Positions 50,321 through 60,365 of a DNA stretch of 64,000 nt are shown here, one piece after another. Below the pieces are notes generated by a model that saw only the letters and a program-made list of their open reading frames with translations, was not told the origin of the DNA and did no database searches. This DNA comes from Doryteuthis pealeii (taxonomy: Eukaryota; Mollusca; Cephalopoda; Myopsida; Loliginidae). The stretch covers positions 101,830,591 to 101,894,590 of the forward strand of contig CM042145.1 of NCBI GenBank assembly GCA_023376005.1, in the 5' to 3' direction. Position 1 is the first letter of the stretch. Each line of letters opens with the position of its first letter. The translations under genes and the position numbers were made by a program.

Positions 50321-50592
50321 GATATGTGCTTAATCTAAGTCATACCTAATTTTAAAAATTAATTAGTTACTAATTAATGAATTTTAGGCGGGCATATATG
50401 TTCAAATGTAAGGCTAAACGAATCGCTCGATTCGTTTAGCCTTACATTTGAACATATATGTCCGCCTAAAATTCATTAATTAGTAACTAATTAATTTTCA
50501 AAATTATGTACGTCTTCGATTAAGCACATATCCTCCAAAAATTGTCAGCTTAAAGCCATATAAAAATAAACACATTTGTTTGTTTACTTAAC
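50321..50592. mobile_element. TA-embedded perfect foldback P1, copy 2
   Basis: Arms 50321-50419 and 50433-50532 pair almost fully (GATATGTGCTTAAT / ATTAAGCACATATC, GGCGGGCATATATG / CATATATGTCCGCC, AAATGTAAGGCTAAACGAAT). The right arm extends on with CCTCCAAAAATTGTCAGC to TTTACTTAACC, then (TA)n at 50593. Relative to copy 1 the two arms have drifted together, so the palindrome has stayed self-complementary. Confidence 0.85.
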
Positions 50593-50689
50593 CTATATAT
50601 ATATATATATATATATATATGTGGGGAAAAAATGGAAATGAATCTGAAAGATTGAAAAAAATGATGGGAAGAAAAATATATAAATTTGG

Positions 50690-50890
50690 TTAGGAAGAAA
50701 TTTATTGCTGCTATTTAGTCAACATATGTTTCGATCAGTCTGAAGAGTCTGTAACAAGCTAAGCTTGTTGCAGAATCTTCAGACATGGAGCAAAACATGA
50801 GTAGTGCTACTGATGTTTTGCTCTGTGCTTGAAGTTGCTGTAATAAGCTAAGCTTGTTGCAGATAATGCAAATTTAAAGTATTTTCTTTT
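50690..50890. mobile_element. Repeat with CTGAAGAGTC hairpins
   Basis: ACAAGCTAAGCTTGTTGCAG occurs at 50754 and, with one change, at 50845. GTCTGAAGAGTCTGT is mirrored by GAATCTTCAGAC. The region precedes (CA)n(TA)n. It is likely a Penelope-like 3' region or foldback remnant. Confidence 0.4.
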
Positions 50891-50893
50891 ATT

Positions 50894-50925
<32 letters not shown>

Positions 50926-50973
50926 TATATATATATATATAAAATGTAGTTTTCTATATTCATATGTCATTGT

Positions 50974-51200
50974 CAGGGAGGCCTAAAGTTGGTATCAGCC
51001 AGACAGTGAGAGAGTCTATCCCCTTTTCACTAGCGCTAGACCAAGGAGATTGTTTTTGCATCTGAGGTGGAGTGCCACACCTACCAATCAGCTCCTTATT
51101 TTACCGCACAGATTTCTGTGCTACTCATACGCTGAGTTGGGGAGGGCTGGAAACTTGTGGTTCCTAGGCGGACACTCTACTGACTGAGCAAAACCGGCCC
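50974..51200 (-). mobile_element. SINE-A
   Basis: Minus-strand head GGGCCGGTTTTGCTCAGTCA, partial loss of the B box, full body, 3' end GGCCTCCCTGACAATGACA. Confidence 0.8.
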
Positions 51201-51244
51201 TAAAAAGTGCCAAATATTAGTGCATGTAGTTACCCAAACCCAGT

Positions 51245-51728
51245 AACACAAGGTTAATTTTTAAGCGGAATTTAACAGGTTTGAATTGAAAGTTGCCCTG
51301 TCTGCCCTACTATTTATTCATAACTTTTGTATTCCATACTGTATATGCATGCATGAAAATTTAGATAGTTTCCCATTATACCTACAAAAAGGAAAATATG
51401 CATTTACCAACACCTCCGCACAAATAGGATGTGACATGGTCATTTTTACGTGGAATTTACCAAGTTTGAATTCAAAGTTTTTTATAATTCTAGACTGTTG
51501 TTGTACCAAGGTTAAAGGGCCCAGTCTGCCTTACTATTTACCCATAGCTTTTGCATTGCATACTGTATATATATGCATGAAAATTGAGATAGATTGCCCT
51601 TACACCTATGTGAAGGGAAAATATGTATTTACCAACACCTCTGTACAAGTAGGATATGACATGGTATATTTTTAAGTGGAATTTACCAGGTTTGAATTCA
51701 GAGTTTTCCTTCTCCTAGACCAGTTGTG
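51245..51728 (-). repeat. SINE-B derived tandem duplication, about 225-bp period
   Basis: A unit joining SINE-B body (ATTTACCAACACCTC, GACATGGT, TTGAATTCA, CAGTCTGCC, ACTATTTACCCATAGC) to a unique segment (CATACTGTATATATGCATGA, AAAATATG) is repeated: TCTGCC at 51301 and 51525, and the CATACTGTATATG pair likewise. Confidence 0.65.
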
Positions 51729-52015
51729 TGTAGAAGCAATAGTCACCATTACAGTGGGATTCCAATTACCATCAAATTGTCAGACAAGGAAACAAGCAAG
51801 CCGTAACTCAATATGGTCCCTGCATTCCTGCAAGCATAATGCAGAATGGAGGATTATTGATCTGGCAACATAACCCCACTGAGACCTGCAGCCAATCAGG
51901 ACTCAAAGAATGATATCAACTAGATGCAAGTAGGAAATATTCCTGAGTGCTATGAATACTAACTGCTTCATGTGCAAATTCAGTTATGCTTAGTTAGATG
52001 TTGTTCTATTAAACA
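51729..52015 (+). mobile_element. LTR D subfamily 2 inside SINE-B
   Basis: Begins TGTAGAAGCAATAGTCACC, holds GCAGCCAATCAGGACTCAAA and GTGCTATGAATACTAACTGC, and ends in a short imperfect duplication of CTATTAAACATTG. On the right the SINE-B resumes at TACTAAGGTTAATTAGCC. Confidence 0.6.
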
Positions 52016-52019
52016 TTGC

Positions 52020-52155
52020 ACTAAGTCACACTATTAAACATTGTGTACTAAGGTTAATTAGCCTAATCTGCCTTACTATTTACTCATAGCTGGGGGGGGG
52101 GAGATGCATACCTTTCCCAAGAGTATTAGCACTATAAAAAATGCAACTAGCCTCG
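52020..52155 (-). mobile_element. SINE-B, continuation after LTR D
   Basis: ACTAAGGTTAATTAGCCTAA, TACTCATAGCTGGGGG, CATACCTTTCCCAAGAGTAT and TGCAACTAGCCTCGC complete the SINE body towards its head. Confidence 0.6.
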
Positions 52156-52616
52156 CTTAGGGAAAATAAGTCTGAATTACAACAATTCAAATTATATATA
52201 TTATGATATAATCTATTACTGGTAACTTTAAAATCCAGATGCAAAAACATTACATAAAAAGTATGTAATGAATCTATAACTTGTTGGGGCCAAACATTAC
52301 AGGAGTATATAGGTATTTGTGTTTCTAAACACCTTTTCCCCAACAAAATTCTCTGGTGAGAATCATATTACCTTATGTTATCTCATGCTCAGTGAAAGAA
52401 AAAAGATCATGTGATTTCCCTATCCCCACCCCAAACAAACAAAAAACAAGCAAAGTCTACAGAAGAGCAGCAACATATGATTTATCATTTTCTCAAATTG
52501 GTTCAAGTGAAATTATCTCCAAGTTATAAAAATAAAAAGACTATTCCATAATATTAATTCATTTCAATGGTACATTTGTCATTTTCAGTTTTTTTTTTAT
52601 TGTGTGTGTGTGTGTG

Positions 52617-52672
<56 letters not shown>

Positions 52673-53110
52673 CTGAGGGTATATAAAAAGAGTTCAGCTA
52701 GTAATTAATAAATCAAACCCAGCTGTCAAATAAAGAGATAAATAAACAAAGTAAACAAAACAAAAAAAACAAACAAAATCTAAGGAACCCATAGGTGCTT
52801 CAGATTGGTTACCCTGATTTTGATGTTATCAGGTAACAGATGGACTCTAGAAACACTGAACCAAAAAACAACTACGGAGAAAAAGAGCCTAAGTCATGAC
52901 ACATTTAATCCATTTTATACATTCATAATAGAGTTTGTTTTTTTTCCTTCATTGCTTCCTTCTTTCTTTCTTTTTTCAATTTTCTTTTTTTACTTAGCTT
53001 CATATTACAAGCATGCCTTATTAAACATGGCTAATAAATAACTTAAAAACTTTTCTCTTTGTTTTTTTTTTTAAATAGTAAGACTACTAAAACAAAGATG
53101 ATGTAGAAAA
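52156..53110. other. No recognised gene
   Basis: AT-rich; (GT)n(TA)n at 52600-52670, and a T-rich patch near 52940-53000. No conserved frame is seen. Confidence 0.45.
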
Positions 53111-53113
53111 TAG

Positions 53114-53364
53114 CAGTGATGCGTCTTGTGATGCACATATTTGTTTTTAATGAGTCCCCAGGGAAAATTTATGAGTCCCAACTAAAGCAAACCTATCCTG
53201 TGTAATTCATTTCTAAGAAACTATTGAAATGTATTTACAGTTAGCTTGAAATGGTGAGGAAAGAAAAAGTAAAACACTAGGACACATGGCTATGATTTTA
53301 CTGCGGCCTTTTAGATTTTTGAGGTCAGTAACTCAGGACAGTCAAGTACCAATCAGCATCTCTG
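53114..53364. mobile_element. MITE E, reverse orientation
   Basis: CAGTGATGCGTCTTGTGATG to ACCAATCAGCATCTCTG, with AAATAG and AAACAG flanks matching in five of six bases. Confidence 0.65.
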
Positions 53365-53491
53365 AAACAGATTAGATGACAGTAAGGCAGAATTTTTTGT
53401 TCAGTGCTCCCTTCTTTCTTTTTAAATTTTTTAAGATAATTTTTTTTTTTTTTTTTTTTTTTACTTAGCTTCATATTACGAGCATTAATTA

Positions 53492-53724
53492 TTAACTCTT
53501 AACATCCTGTTGAGAATTTTCTAAGTCCAGAGCCCAATTCCTATAGCCATTTATCAAAAATAGGTAAAAATGTCCATTTCATTAAAAGTTACCCATTATT
53601 TCCCTTAAGTTGAAAACTTCTAAATATGTTTAATATTACATTTAAACAAAGGATATTATTTGGGGCAGATTAGGAAAATAAATGATTTCCGGACGGGTGG
53701 AATGAGGTGGTATAGGATGTTAAC
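53492..53724. mobile_element. MITE F
   Basis: Left TTAACTCTTAACATCCTGTT intact; right end GGTATAGGATGTTAA truncated. Interior contains GGCAGATTAGGAAAATAAAT and CCGGACGGGTGGAATGAGG. Confidence 0.65.
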
Positions 53725-53741
53725 ACGGCTAATAAAAGTTA

Positions 53742-53978
53742 AGTCGTCAGAGTGGCCTAATGTTGGTATCAGCCAGACAGTCTATCCTCTTTTCACTGGC
53801 ACTAGACCAAGGAGATTGTTGTTGCATCTGACGTGGAGCACCACACCTACCACCAGCTCCTTGCTTTACCGTACAGATCCCTGTGCTACTCATACGCTGA
53901 GTTGGCAAGGGCTGGTATCGAACCAGGAATCTTGTGAGTCCTAGTCAAGTGCTCTACCAACTGAGCTAAACTGGCCCT
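53742..53978 (-). mobile_element. SINE-A
   Basis: Complete minus-strand copy, head GGGCCAGTTTAGCTCAGTTG, B box CCTGGTTCGATACCAGCC, 3' end GGCCACTCTGACGACTTAAC. GGCTAATAAA lies on each side (53727-53736 and 53981-53990), a likely 10-bp target duplication. Confidence 0.85.
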
Positions 53979-54700
53979 ATGGCTAATAAATAACTTTTTT
54001 TTTTAAATAGTAAGTAAAACTACTAAAACAAAGATGATTTAGAAAATAGATTAGATGAAATTAAGGCAGAATGATAACAGATTTGCACTCTCCTAAATCA
54101 TCAACATTTCCATGACCAAATTGGTTAAGGTCACGTCCATGAAAGACAAGCTCCTGAGGTGTGGGATAAACAGTTCAAGTCTCTGGATGATACCTTTCTT
54201 ATTTTTATTTTTTATTTTTGTAGGTTTAACACTGTTTGCTCTAACAGTTGAAACATTTGACCCAAGAGTGTTGTAATAAAAAGCAACTATAATGGAATAA
54301 AGAATTTTTTTTTTTTTTATAGTGTGTTTGAAGCATTAATCATAAAATGTAATAAGATATTTTTTTTTAATTTCCATCAGAAGATTCAACGGAATAATAC
54401 CAACAGTTGATTTTAATAAACATGGATGGAATGGGAACTTTTCAATACTCTGAAGATGGACATTTGTCCGAAAATATTAAGAGAAAAAAAAAAGGAAAAA
54501 AAAAAAAAAATAATAATAAAGAACACGAAAGAATTAAATAAATATGTTTTTCCAACATAAATTGCATTATTTCGCCTTCAAAAAAAATATCTTATTAAAC
54601 TATAATGGAGTAAAGCTAGTAATAAAATAATAGTAAAAATGATTCATCTAAAAAAATAAATAAATAAAATAATTAAATAATTAAAAGTTTTTATATATAT
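53979..54700. other. No recognised gene; one hairpin block
   Basis: A clean CTGAAGA-T-GGAC-ATTT-GTCC-GAAAA block sits at 54450-54473, followed by an A-rich run. It resembles the 3' hairpin of Penelope-type elements. The rest is AT-rich. Confidence 0.4.
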
Positions 54701-54710
54701 AGAAAAAGTA

Positions 54711-54873
54711 AAAGTAAAGTATGCAGAGTGACCTATTGTTGGTATCAGCCAGACAGTGAAGGGAGTTTATCCCATGTTTGTGCTACTCATGCACTGAGTT
54801 GGTGGGGAATGGTATCAAACCAGGAACCCTGCAATTCCTAGGCAAGTGATCTACCAACTGAGCTAAACCGTCT
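54711..54873 (-). mobile_element. SINE-A with internal deletion
   Basis: Head ACGGTTTAGCTCAGTTGGTA and 3' GGTCACTCTGC are present, but about 75 bp of the body is missing. A (TA)n follows the head. Confidence 0.75.
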
Positions 54874-54879
54874 CTCCCT

Positions 54880-54920
<41 letters not shown>

Positions 54921-54922
<2 letters not shown>

Positions 54923-55160
54923 GTATCAAAAAAGTATTGAGATTTTTTGTACTTTTTGACACACCTTGTATTCTGAAAAAAAAAAAACATTCGATTCATT
55001 CTTCATTTCTATCTTGGTAAATACAGCTTTAAACTTGGTACTTTTTTGACACACCTTGTATTCTGAAAAAAATTAATGAACGGAACGTTATTTTTTTCAG
55101 AATACAAGGTGAGTCAAAAAGTCAAAAAATCTCTTACTTTTTTGACATGGCTATTTTTCA
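54921..55160. mobile_element. Nested inverted-repeat DNA element
   Basis: GTGTATCAAAAAAGTATTGA and its inverse near 55130 define an outer pair. ACACCTTGTATTCTGAAAAA occurs twice (54960 and 55050) and once inverted (55098). A Tc1/mariner-type MITE inserted into or duplicated within itself is likely. Confidence 0.5.
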
Positions 55161-55165
55161 TTTTT

Positions 55166-55423
55166 CAATCATGAATCCTTGTGTTAGTAATGAGGAATTC
55201 TATTGTGGCAACACATGAAGCATTGCTGTAATAAATAGAAAAAAGATAAAGAAAGCGAAACGAGAATCACTTAGAAGGAAAAAGAAGTTGAAAAAGTGAG
55301 AAAGAATATAAAGTGATACAAAGAGGAAGAAAGACTGAACTGAGAGAGAGAGAGAGTGATGGTCTACATGTAAGTACTCCCTACATTTCTTAGTATGTAA
55401 GTAAAATAGTAAAAAAAAATTCA

Positions 55424-55474
<51 letters not shown>

Positions 55475-56050
55475 AAAAAGACTAACAAAGATTCTAATAT
55501 GAAAATTAAAGAAAAAAAATTGGAAAGAATGAAAAAGAAGAAAAAAAACAAAGAATGAAAAATTAACAAAAAATATCAAAAAAGAACGAAAATTAAAGAC
55601 AAAGAAGAAAGAATGTAAAATTAAAAAGAAATAAAGTAAAAATTAAAGAAAAAAAAGAAAATTAAAGAAGAAAAGAAAAAAAAAATTTGAATTAAAGAAA
55701 AAGTAAAAGATACAAAAAATAGTTCTTATTCAATAGCATAAATATTTATCAGAGAAAAATTTCATCTTAATTTGCATATTCATTTTTTTTTATTTTGTTC
55801 TTCTATTTTTCATTTAATTATCTTTTAAGTAAAAATTCCAAAATTATATTTTTCAAATAAAATCACTTAAAAAAAAAGTCTTTATGTGAAGATCACCTGT
55901 TTTTGTAAGCCAAACATTTTCTCTCATAGACAACCCGGATTTCCTGAATCATGTCTGTTGATATGAGGAACATCAGGTCTTTTTCCTGTTTTCTCTCTAA
56001 GTCATCAGATAACTAGCTAGACCAATGCATTGTTTTTGTCTCCTGATCAT
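55166..56050. repeat. Purine-rich A/G sequence with 40-nt A run
   Basis: 55430-55475 is an almost pure A run. Around it lies AGAAAGAAAAA-type low complexity. Beyond 55740 the sequence is AT-rich and unassigned. Confidence 0.8.
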
Positions 56051-56054
56051 TTTA

Positions 56055-56194
56055 AAGTAGAGAGAGAGAGAGAGAGATGGTAGAAAAAGAAAGAAAGAAA
56101 GAAGTTTTCTGGAGGTCAACAGTTTTTATTCTCATGATCATTTGAAAGTATTTCAATAAAGCATGTGAGAAGAGAAAGTAAAGAAAATAGAAAA

Positions 56195-56238
<44 letters not shown>

Positions 56239-56560
56239 AGATGAAAGAAGAAAAGAGAGAGTAAGATGAAAAGAAGAAAAGAGAGAGTAAGATGAAAAGA
56301 AGAGAAGAGAGAGTAAGATGAAAAGAAGAGAAGGGAGAGAGATAAGAGAAAGAAAGAGAGTAAGATGAAAAAGGAGAAGAGAAAGTAAGATGAAAAAGGA
56401 GAAGAGAAAGTAAGATGAAAAAGGAGAGAAGAAAAGGAGAAAAGAAAGTAAGAAGAAGAAAAGAGAGAGTAAGATGAAAGTAAGATGAAAAAGAAGAGAG
56501 AGTAAGAAAAGAGGAAAGTAAGCAAAAAATAAAAAGATAAAGATTTTAAAAAAGAAGCCA
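56055..56560. repeat. AGAG/AAGATGAAAAG low-complexity tract
   Basis: Plus strand almost entirely purine plus T, with the repeated unit GAGAGTAAGATGAAAAGAAG (about 22-28 bp). The long minus-strand Phe/Leu/Ser frame is translated repeat. Confidence 0.9.
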
Positions 56561-56658
56561 AAAAGAAAAACTGAGTTGCCTGAAGAGTGTCATGAAGAAA
56601 TTGCTTAAGGCAAACATGAACGAGTTTGGGCTATTTTTTTTCCCTCCTTCATGTTTTG

Positions 56659-56659
<1 letters not shown>

Positions 56660-56720
<61 letters not shown>

Positions 56721-56745
56721 TTTTTTTTTTTTTTTTTTTTTTCAG
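56660..56745. repeat. (TA)n(T)n tract
   Basis: TA repeat followed by a T run. Confidence 0.95.
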
Positions 56746-56909
56746 AACATAAAATATGTGTAAATAGTTGTGAAGAGAGGAGCTATCCCAAATTTATGAG
56801 TTCTTTCAACAAGGAAATCCTATAAATCTTTTGGAGGAAAAAGTCATTTTATAAGATGACGAAAATAAATAAAGTAATGGTAATAGTAGATGTATCTATA
56901 TATACACTG

Positions 56910-57195
56910 AAAGTGGTTACCCAGCATTGCCTAGGTAGAGGGGGACCCTGGTATATTAATTTGTTTACTTTTGAGATTTGCTGGACATTTTTAAGTAGAA
57001 TTTCAATGCCATTTCTATGTATATTTCAATTTTTAAATATCTTTGAATATAAATCAAATCTTCATAATTTTTGCACAAAAAGCAAGAACCTGTAATATTT
57101 AATGTTAGTTTTATATTTACTTTGTCATTGTTTTATTACTTGATTTTATCCAGACATACATACATACATACATGCACACCAACTGCCCTTTATAT
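56910..57195 (+). mobile_element. Element G, internally deleted
   Basis: GTGGTTACCCAGCATTGCCT, AGGTAGAGGGGGACC, AATATCTTTGAATATAAATC, TTTACTTTGTCATTGTTTTA and tail AACTGCCCTTTATATAGAG. Confidence 0.6.
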
Positions 57196-57204
57196 AGAGA
57201 GATT

Positions 57205-57482
57205 TACCAACCACTCCATAGGATGAAACAAAGGGTCAATTTCTTAAGCGGAGTTAAACAAGTTTGAATTCAGAGTTTTCCTTTTCCTGGACTGGTTGCC
57301 TAACCAAGGTTAAAGAGTTTGCCCGAATATTTACTTATTTACTGGCAGGGGAAAATAGTTGGATTCATACCTTTCCTAAGGGTATTGGCACTTTGTGAAA
57401 TGCAAACAGCCTCGTCCAGGATTTGAACTTGGGTTGCCATATCCATTTTCTTATGGCAATAACCATTACACCATGTCCCTAG
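57205..57482 (-). mobile_element. SINE-B
   Basis: Minus-strand head ATGGTGTAATGGTTATTGCC, AGTTCAAATCCTGGACGAGG, body with losses around 57330, tail TGGAGTGGTTGGTAAATC. Confidence 0.75.
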
Positions 57483-57645
57483 TAGATATACAAGTAGAGT
57501 TTTCCAAGGAATTTGATGATTATCCATTGGAGGTCGGAGGTGTCAAAAATAGGGGAGTCGGAGTCAAAGGTTTTGTGTTCCGACTCCACAGTCCTGCTAT
57601 TTACCTATAGCTATAGATAAATAGGACAGACTGGGCTCTTTAAGT

Positions 57646-57900
57646 TTGGTGTAATGGTTACTGTCATAGGAAATGAACACGACGAGACGAGTTCAAATCC
57701 CAAACAAGGTGGTTTGCATTTCACATAGTGTTAATACCCCCCTGGTAAAAGAATGGACCCCACTATTCTCCCTCCAGTAAATAGTAAGAAGACTGGGCTC
57801 TTTAACCTTGGTTAGGCAAAGAAAGAAAACTCTGAATTCAAACCTAGACAACTCTGTTTAAGAAATTGACCCTTTATTGCATCCTATGTGTTTGGTAAAT
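57646..57900 (+). mobile_element. SINE-B
   Basis: GGTGTAATGGTTACTGTCAT, GAGTTCAAATCCCAAACAAG, CTCCCTCCAGTAAATAG, and the tail GTGTTTGGTAAATC. It is opposite in orientation to the preceding SINE-B. Confidence 0.75.
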
Positions 57901-57904
57901 CTAT

Positions 57905-57975
57905 ACATATATAAAAGGGCAGTTGGTGTGTATGTATGTCCGGGTAAAACCAAGTAATAAAACAATTAATGACAA
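57905..57975 (-). mobile_element. Element G tail fragment
   Basis: AAAGGGCAGTTGGTGTGTAT, GTCCGGGTAAAACCA and AAACAATTAATGACAA, cut off by a SINE-B 3' end. Confidence 0.55.
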
Positions 57976-58032
57976 GAAATTGACCTTGCATCACATCCTG
58001 CTCATGCAGAGGGGTTGGTAAATATATATATC
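57975..58032 (+). mobile_element. SINE-B 3' end
   Basis: AAGAAATTGACCTTGCATCA to GAGGGGTTGGTAAATATATA only. Strong 5' truncation as expected for target-primed insertion. Confidence 0.65.
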
Positions 58033-58231
58033 TAGACCTGCTGTGGTGGCCAAGTTAGTTACATATTTCCCACTGTTTCCTGTTGTTAGTGTTCAAAATT
58101 TAGGTAAAATCTAAAATCTTGAAAACTGTGTACAAGTTTAATATTGTGGGTTATAAACAGGATGTGAGGTTATCTTGATGTAGAGTTGTTTTTGTTTTCA
58201 ATGTTTGCTGTATCACTGTGTAAATAGGTAA

Positions 58232-58458
58232 AGCCAGTGGAGAGTCCTATTGTTGGTATCAGCCGGACAGTGAAGGAGTCTATCCCTTTTTCACTAGTGC
58301 TAGACCAGAGAGATGGTTTTTATACTTCAAACAGCTCCACACTTTACCACACAGATATCTAATCTGTGCAACTTATGTGCTGAGTTGTCAAGAGCTGGTA
58401 TCGAACCTGGAACCTTGTGGTTCTAGGCGGATGCTCTACTGACTCATCAGAATGGCCC
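58232..58458 (-). mobile_element. SINE-A array, unit 1
   Basis: Minus-strand head GGGCCATTCTGATGAGTCAG (A box decayed), B box GGTTCGATACCAGC, 3' end ACTCTCCACTGGCTTTACC. First of four consecutive same-strand copies with almost no spacer. Confidence 0.75.
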
Positions 58459-58972
58459 TTGTCGGTATCAGCTGGACAGCGAGGGAGTTTATCCACTTTT
58501 TGTTAGTCCAAGACCAGAGAGATTGTTTTACATCTTATTGAAGTCAGTAAGTCTACTGTTGGTTTGAATAACAGCAGCTAAGTACAAGTGTCCAAGACAG
58601 TTGGTATATATAGAAATCAAGAATGATCTATTCATGAATTTGGGTGATTCCATTCCTTGATTTCTGATTGACTGCTTGATTTGAATGACATTGTGGAGTC
58701 TTATAAATACCTTGTCATTCTGCAGTAGACCTTGTGACTATTCGGGTTTGTATTTAAGTTACAACCATTTGTTGCCTTGTCTTCCCAGTTCGACGGTAAT
58801 TGGAACTTTAATTATTCTTCACATCTGAGGTGGAGTGCCACATGTATCATCAGCTCCACACGAATCCAAGCTGTGCTACTCATGTGCCGAGTTGTCAAAG
58901 GTCAGTATCGAACCTGGAACCTTGTGGTTGCTTGGTGGATGCTCTATCGACTTGAGCTAAACCAGCCTCTAA
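58459..58972 (-). mobile_element. SINE-A array, unit 2, split by LTR D
   Basis: The 3' part lies at 58459-58535 and the 5' part at 58827-58972 (head GAGGCTGGTTTAGCTCAAGT). Between them is an LTR D with its 5-bp duplication CATCT. Without the insertion the SINE body reads on normally. Confidence 0.8.
58536..58821 (-). mobile_element. Solo LTR D with 5-bp TSD, inside SINE-A
   Basis: Plus-strand ends TATTGAAGTCAGTAAGTC and TTAATTATTCTTCA. CATCT at 58531-58535 and 58822-58826 is a perfect duplication of SINE-A sequence. 286 bp. Confidence 0.85.
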
Positions 58973-58974
58973 AG

Positions 58975-59206
58975 TAAAGTCGGCAGAATGGTGATAGTGA
59001 GGGAGTTTATCCACTTTTCGCTAGCACCAGACCAGAGAGATTGATTTTACATCTGAGGTGGAGTGCCATGCCTACCATCAGCTCCACACTTTACCACACG
59101 GATCCAAGCTGTGCTACTCATGCGCTGAGTTGTCAAGGGCTGGTATCGAACCTGGAACCTTGTGGTTCCTAGGCAGATGCTCTACTTACTGAGCTAAACC
59201 AGCTTC
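58975..59206 (-). mobile_element. SINE-A array, unit 3
   Basis: Head GAAGCTGGTTTAGCTCAGTA, B box GGTTCGATACCAGCCC, 3' end CATTCTGCCGACTTTACTTT. Confidence 0.8.
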
Positions 59207-59455
59207 TAAACTAAAGTTGACAGAATGGCTTATGTTGTATCAGTTGGACAGCAAGGGAGTTTATTCACTTTCACTAGCACTAGACCAGAGAGATTGTTTT
59301 TACATCGGTGGTAGAGTGCCATGCCATGTCATGCCTATCATCAGCTCCACATTTTACCACACAAATCCAAGCTGTGCTACTCATGCGTTGAGTTGTCAAT
59401 GGCCAGTATCAAACCTGGAACCTTGTGGTTCCTAGGCAAATGATCTACTGACTGA
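59207..59455 (-). mobile_element. SINE-A array, unit 4
   Basis: Head partly lost (AATCAGTCAGTAGATCATTT), body intact, 3' end GCCATTCTGTCAACTTTAGT. Spacing to unit 3 is the same CTAAANTAAAG linker as between units 2 and 3. Confidence 0.8.
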
Positions 59456-59610
59456 TTAATCATTCAGACTTGTTCAAAATCCTTATGAATAACAAACTAT
59501 CTAACTTGAATAGTCTGTTATTTATAAGGATTTTGAACTTGGATTCAAAGTTAATATATTAATTGATTTTAACAGCATGTCAATTTGTCTGGAGTTATTT
59601 TATGCCTAGA

Positions 59611-60118
59611 TGTTACGAAATTGCATACATGGTGTACTAATAATCCACCGTAATTACCTCCCCTTGGAAATCTGAGATGTATAAAAGTAGCACTCTGAAA
59701 ACGTCAGTCAGATCGTAGTGAGAGTAAAGCTTTCCTAAAAGTCTAAGCACTGGTTCTGTTTTTACTACACATGGTATGTTTATATTTAATTTTTTTGTGT
59801 AGATTCTCAGGTCTTTTGCACATGGTTATTATTATGTTTTTAGATACAAATAAAATACAGACCGCTGAATGAAAATGAAAGACCTGGTTGTTGGAAATTA
59901 ACAAGGTTTTATTCAACACATGGTAGAGAATGCTTCTACCCTATAAGTGGCTTAATAGCTCACACGTGCATGTGTGACTAGCCAGCTCGAATCCCAATCC
60001 AAAAGTGTCTTGGTGGAAACCCCACTTACGGAGCTCCCACAATGCAGCTTTCAAGGAAGGCAACTATCCCCTACTGATCAAGGGAAGTAACTAGAACTTC
60101 ATTAGGTCTGGAACCTAA
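59611..60118 (+). mobile_element. LTR-like insertion, second type
   Basis: Begins TGTTACGAAATTGCATACAT and may end at GAACCTAACA; TGTTA and TAACA form an inverted terminal pair. It holds TGTATAAAAGTAGC and, about 25 bp on, ACGTCAGTCAGATC, which fits a TATA box plus initiator. ACAAATAAAATACAG at 59845 could be a polyadenylation signal. I could not find a clean target duplication. Confidence 0.5.
59680..59720 (+). promoter_or_regulatory. TATA box and initiator in LTR-like element
   Basis: TATAAAAG at 59682 and a TCAGTC initiator-like block at 59704 are about 22-25 bp apart, a spacing usual for RNA polymerase II core promoters. Confidence 0.4.
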
Positions 60119-60365
60119 CAGTTATATGATATCAATTATTTCTATCTGATACAAATTATTTGCAAACAGATCTATTTGAACCATAGATCGGACCTTACCA
60201 AATATTACCACCCTAGGTCAGAGTGGACATGGGGGTAATGACAATGCAGGGGTGACTCTACACTCCCCAGAGCTCTAGAACAGGTACCTCACTACCAGAT
60301 GCAGTTTAGTGTCATACTCAGGACACTCCTTTTTTTAGGAGGGGGAGATTTACCCTTCTTCAAGG

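Noticed and set aside
56052..56561. 169-codon Phe/Leu/Ser minus-strand frame
   Set aside because: Translated AGAG/AAGATGAAAAG repeat.
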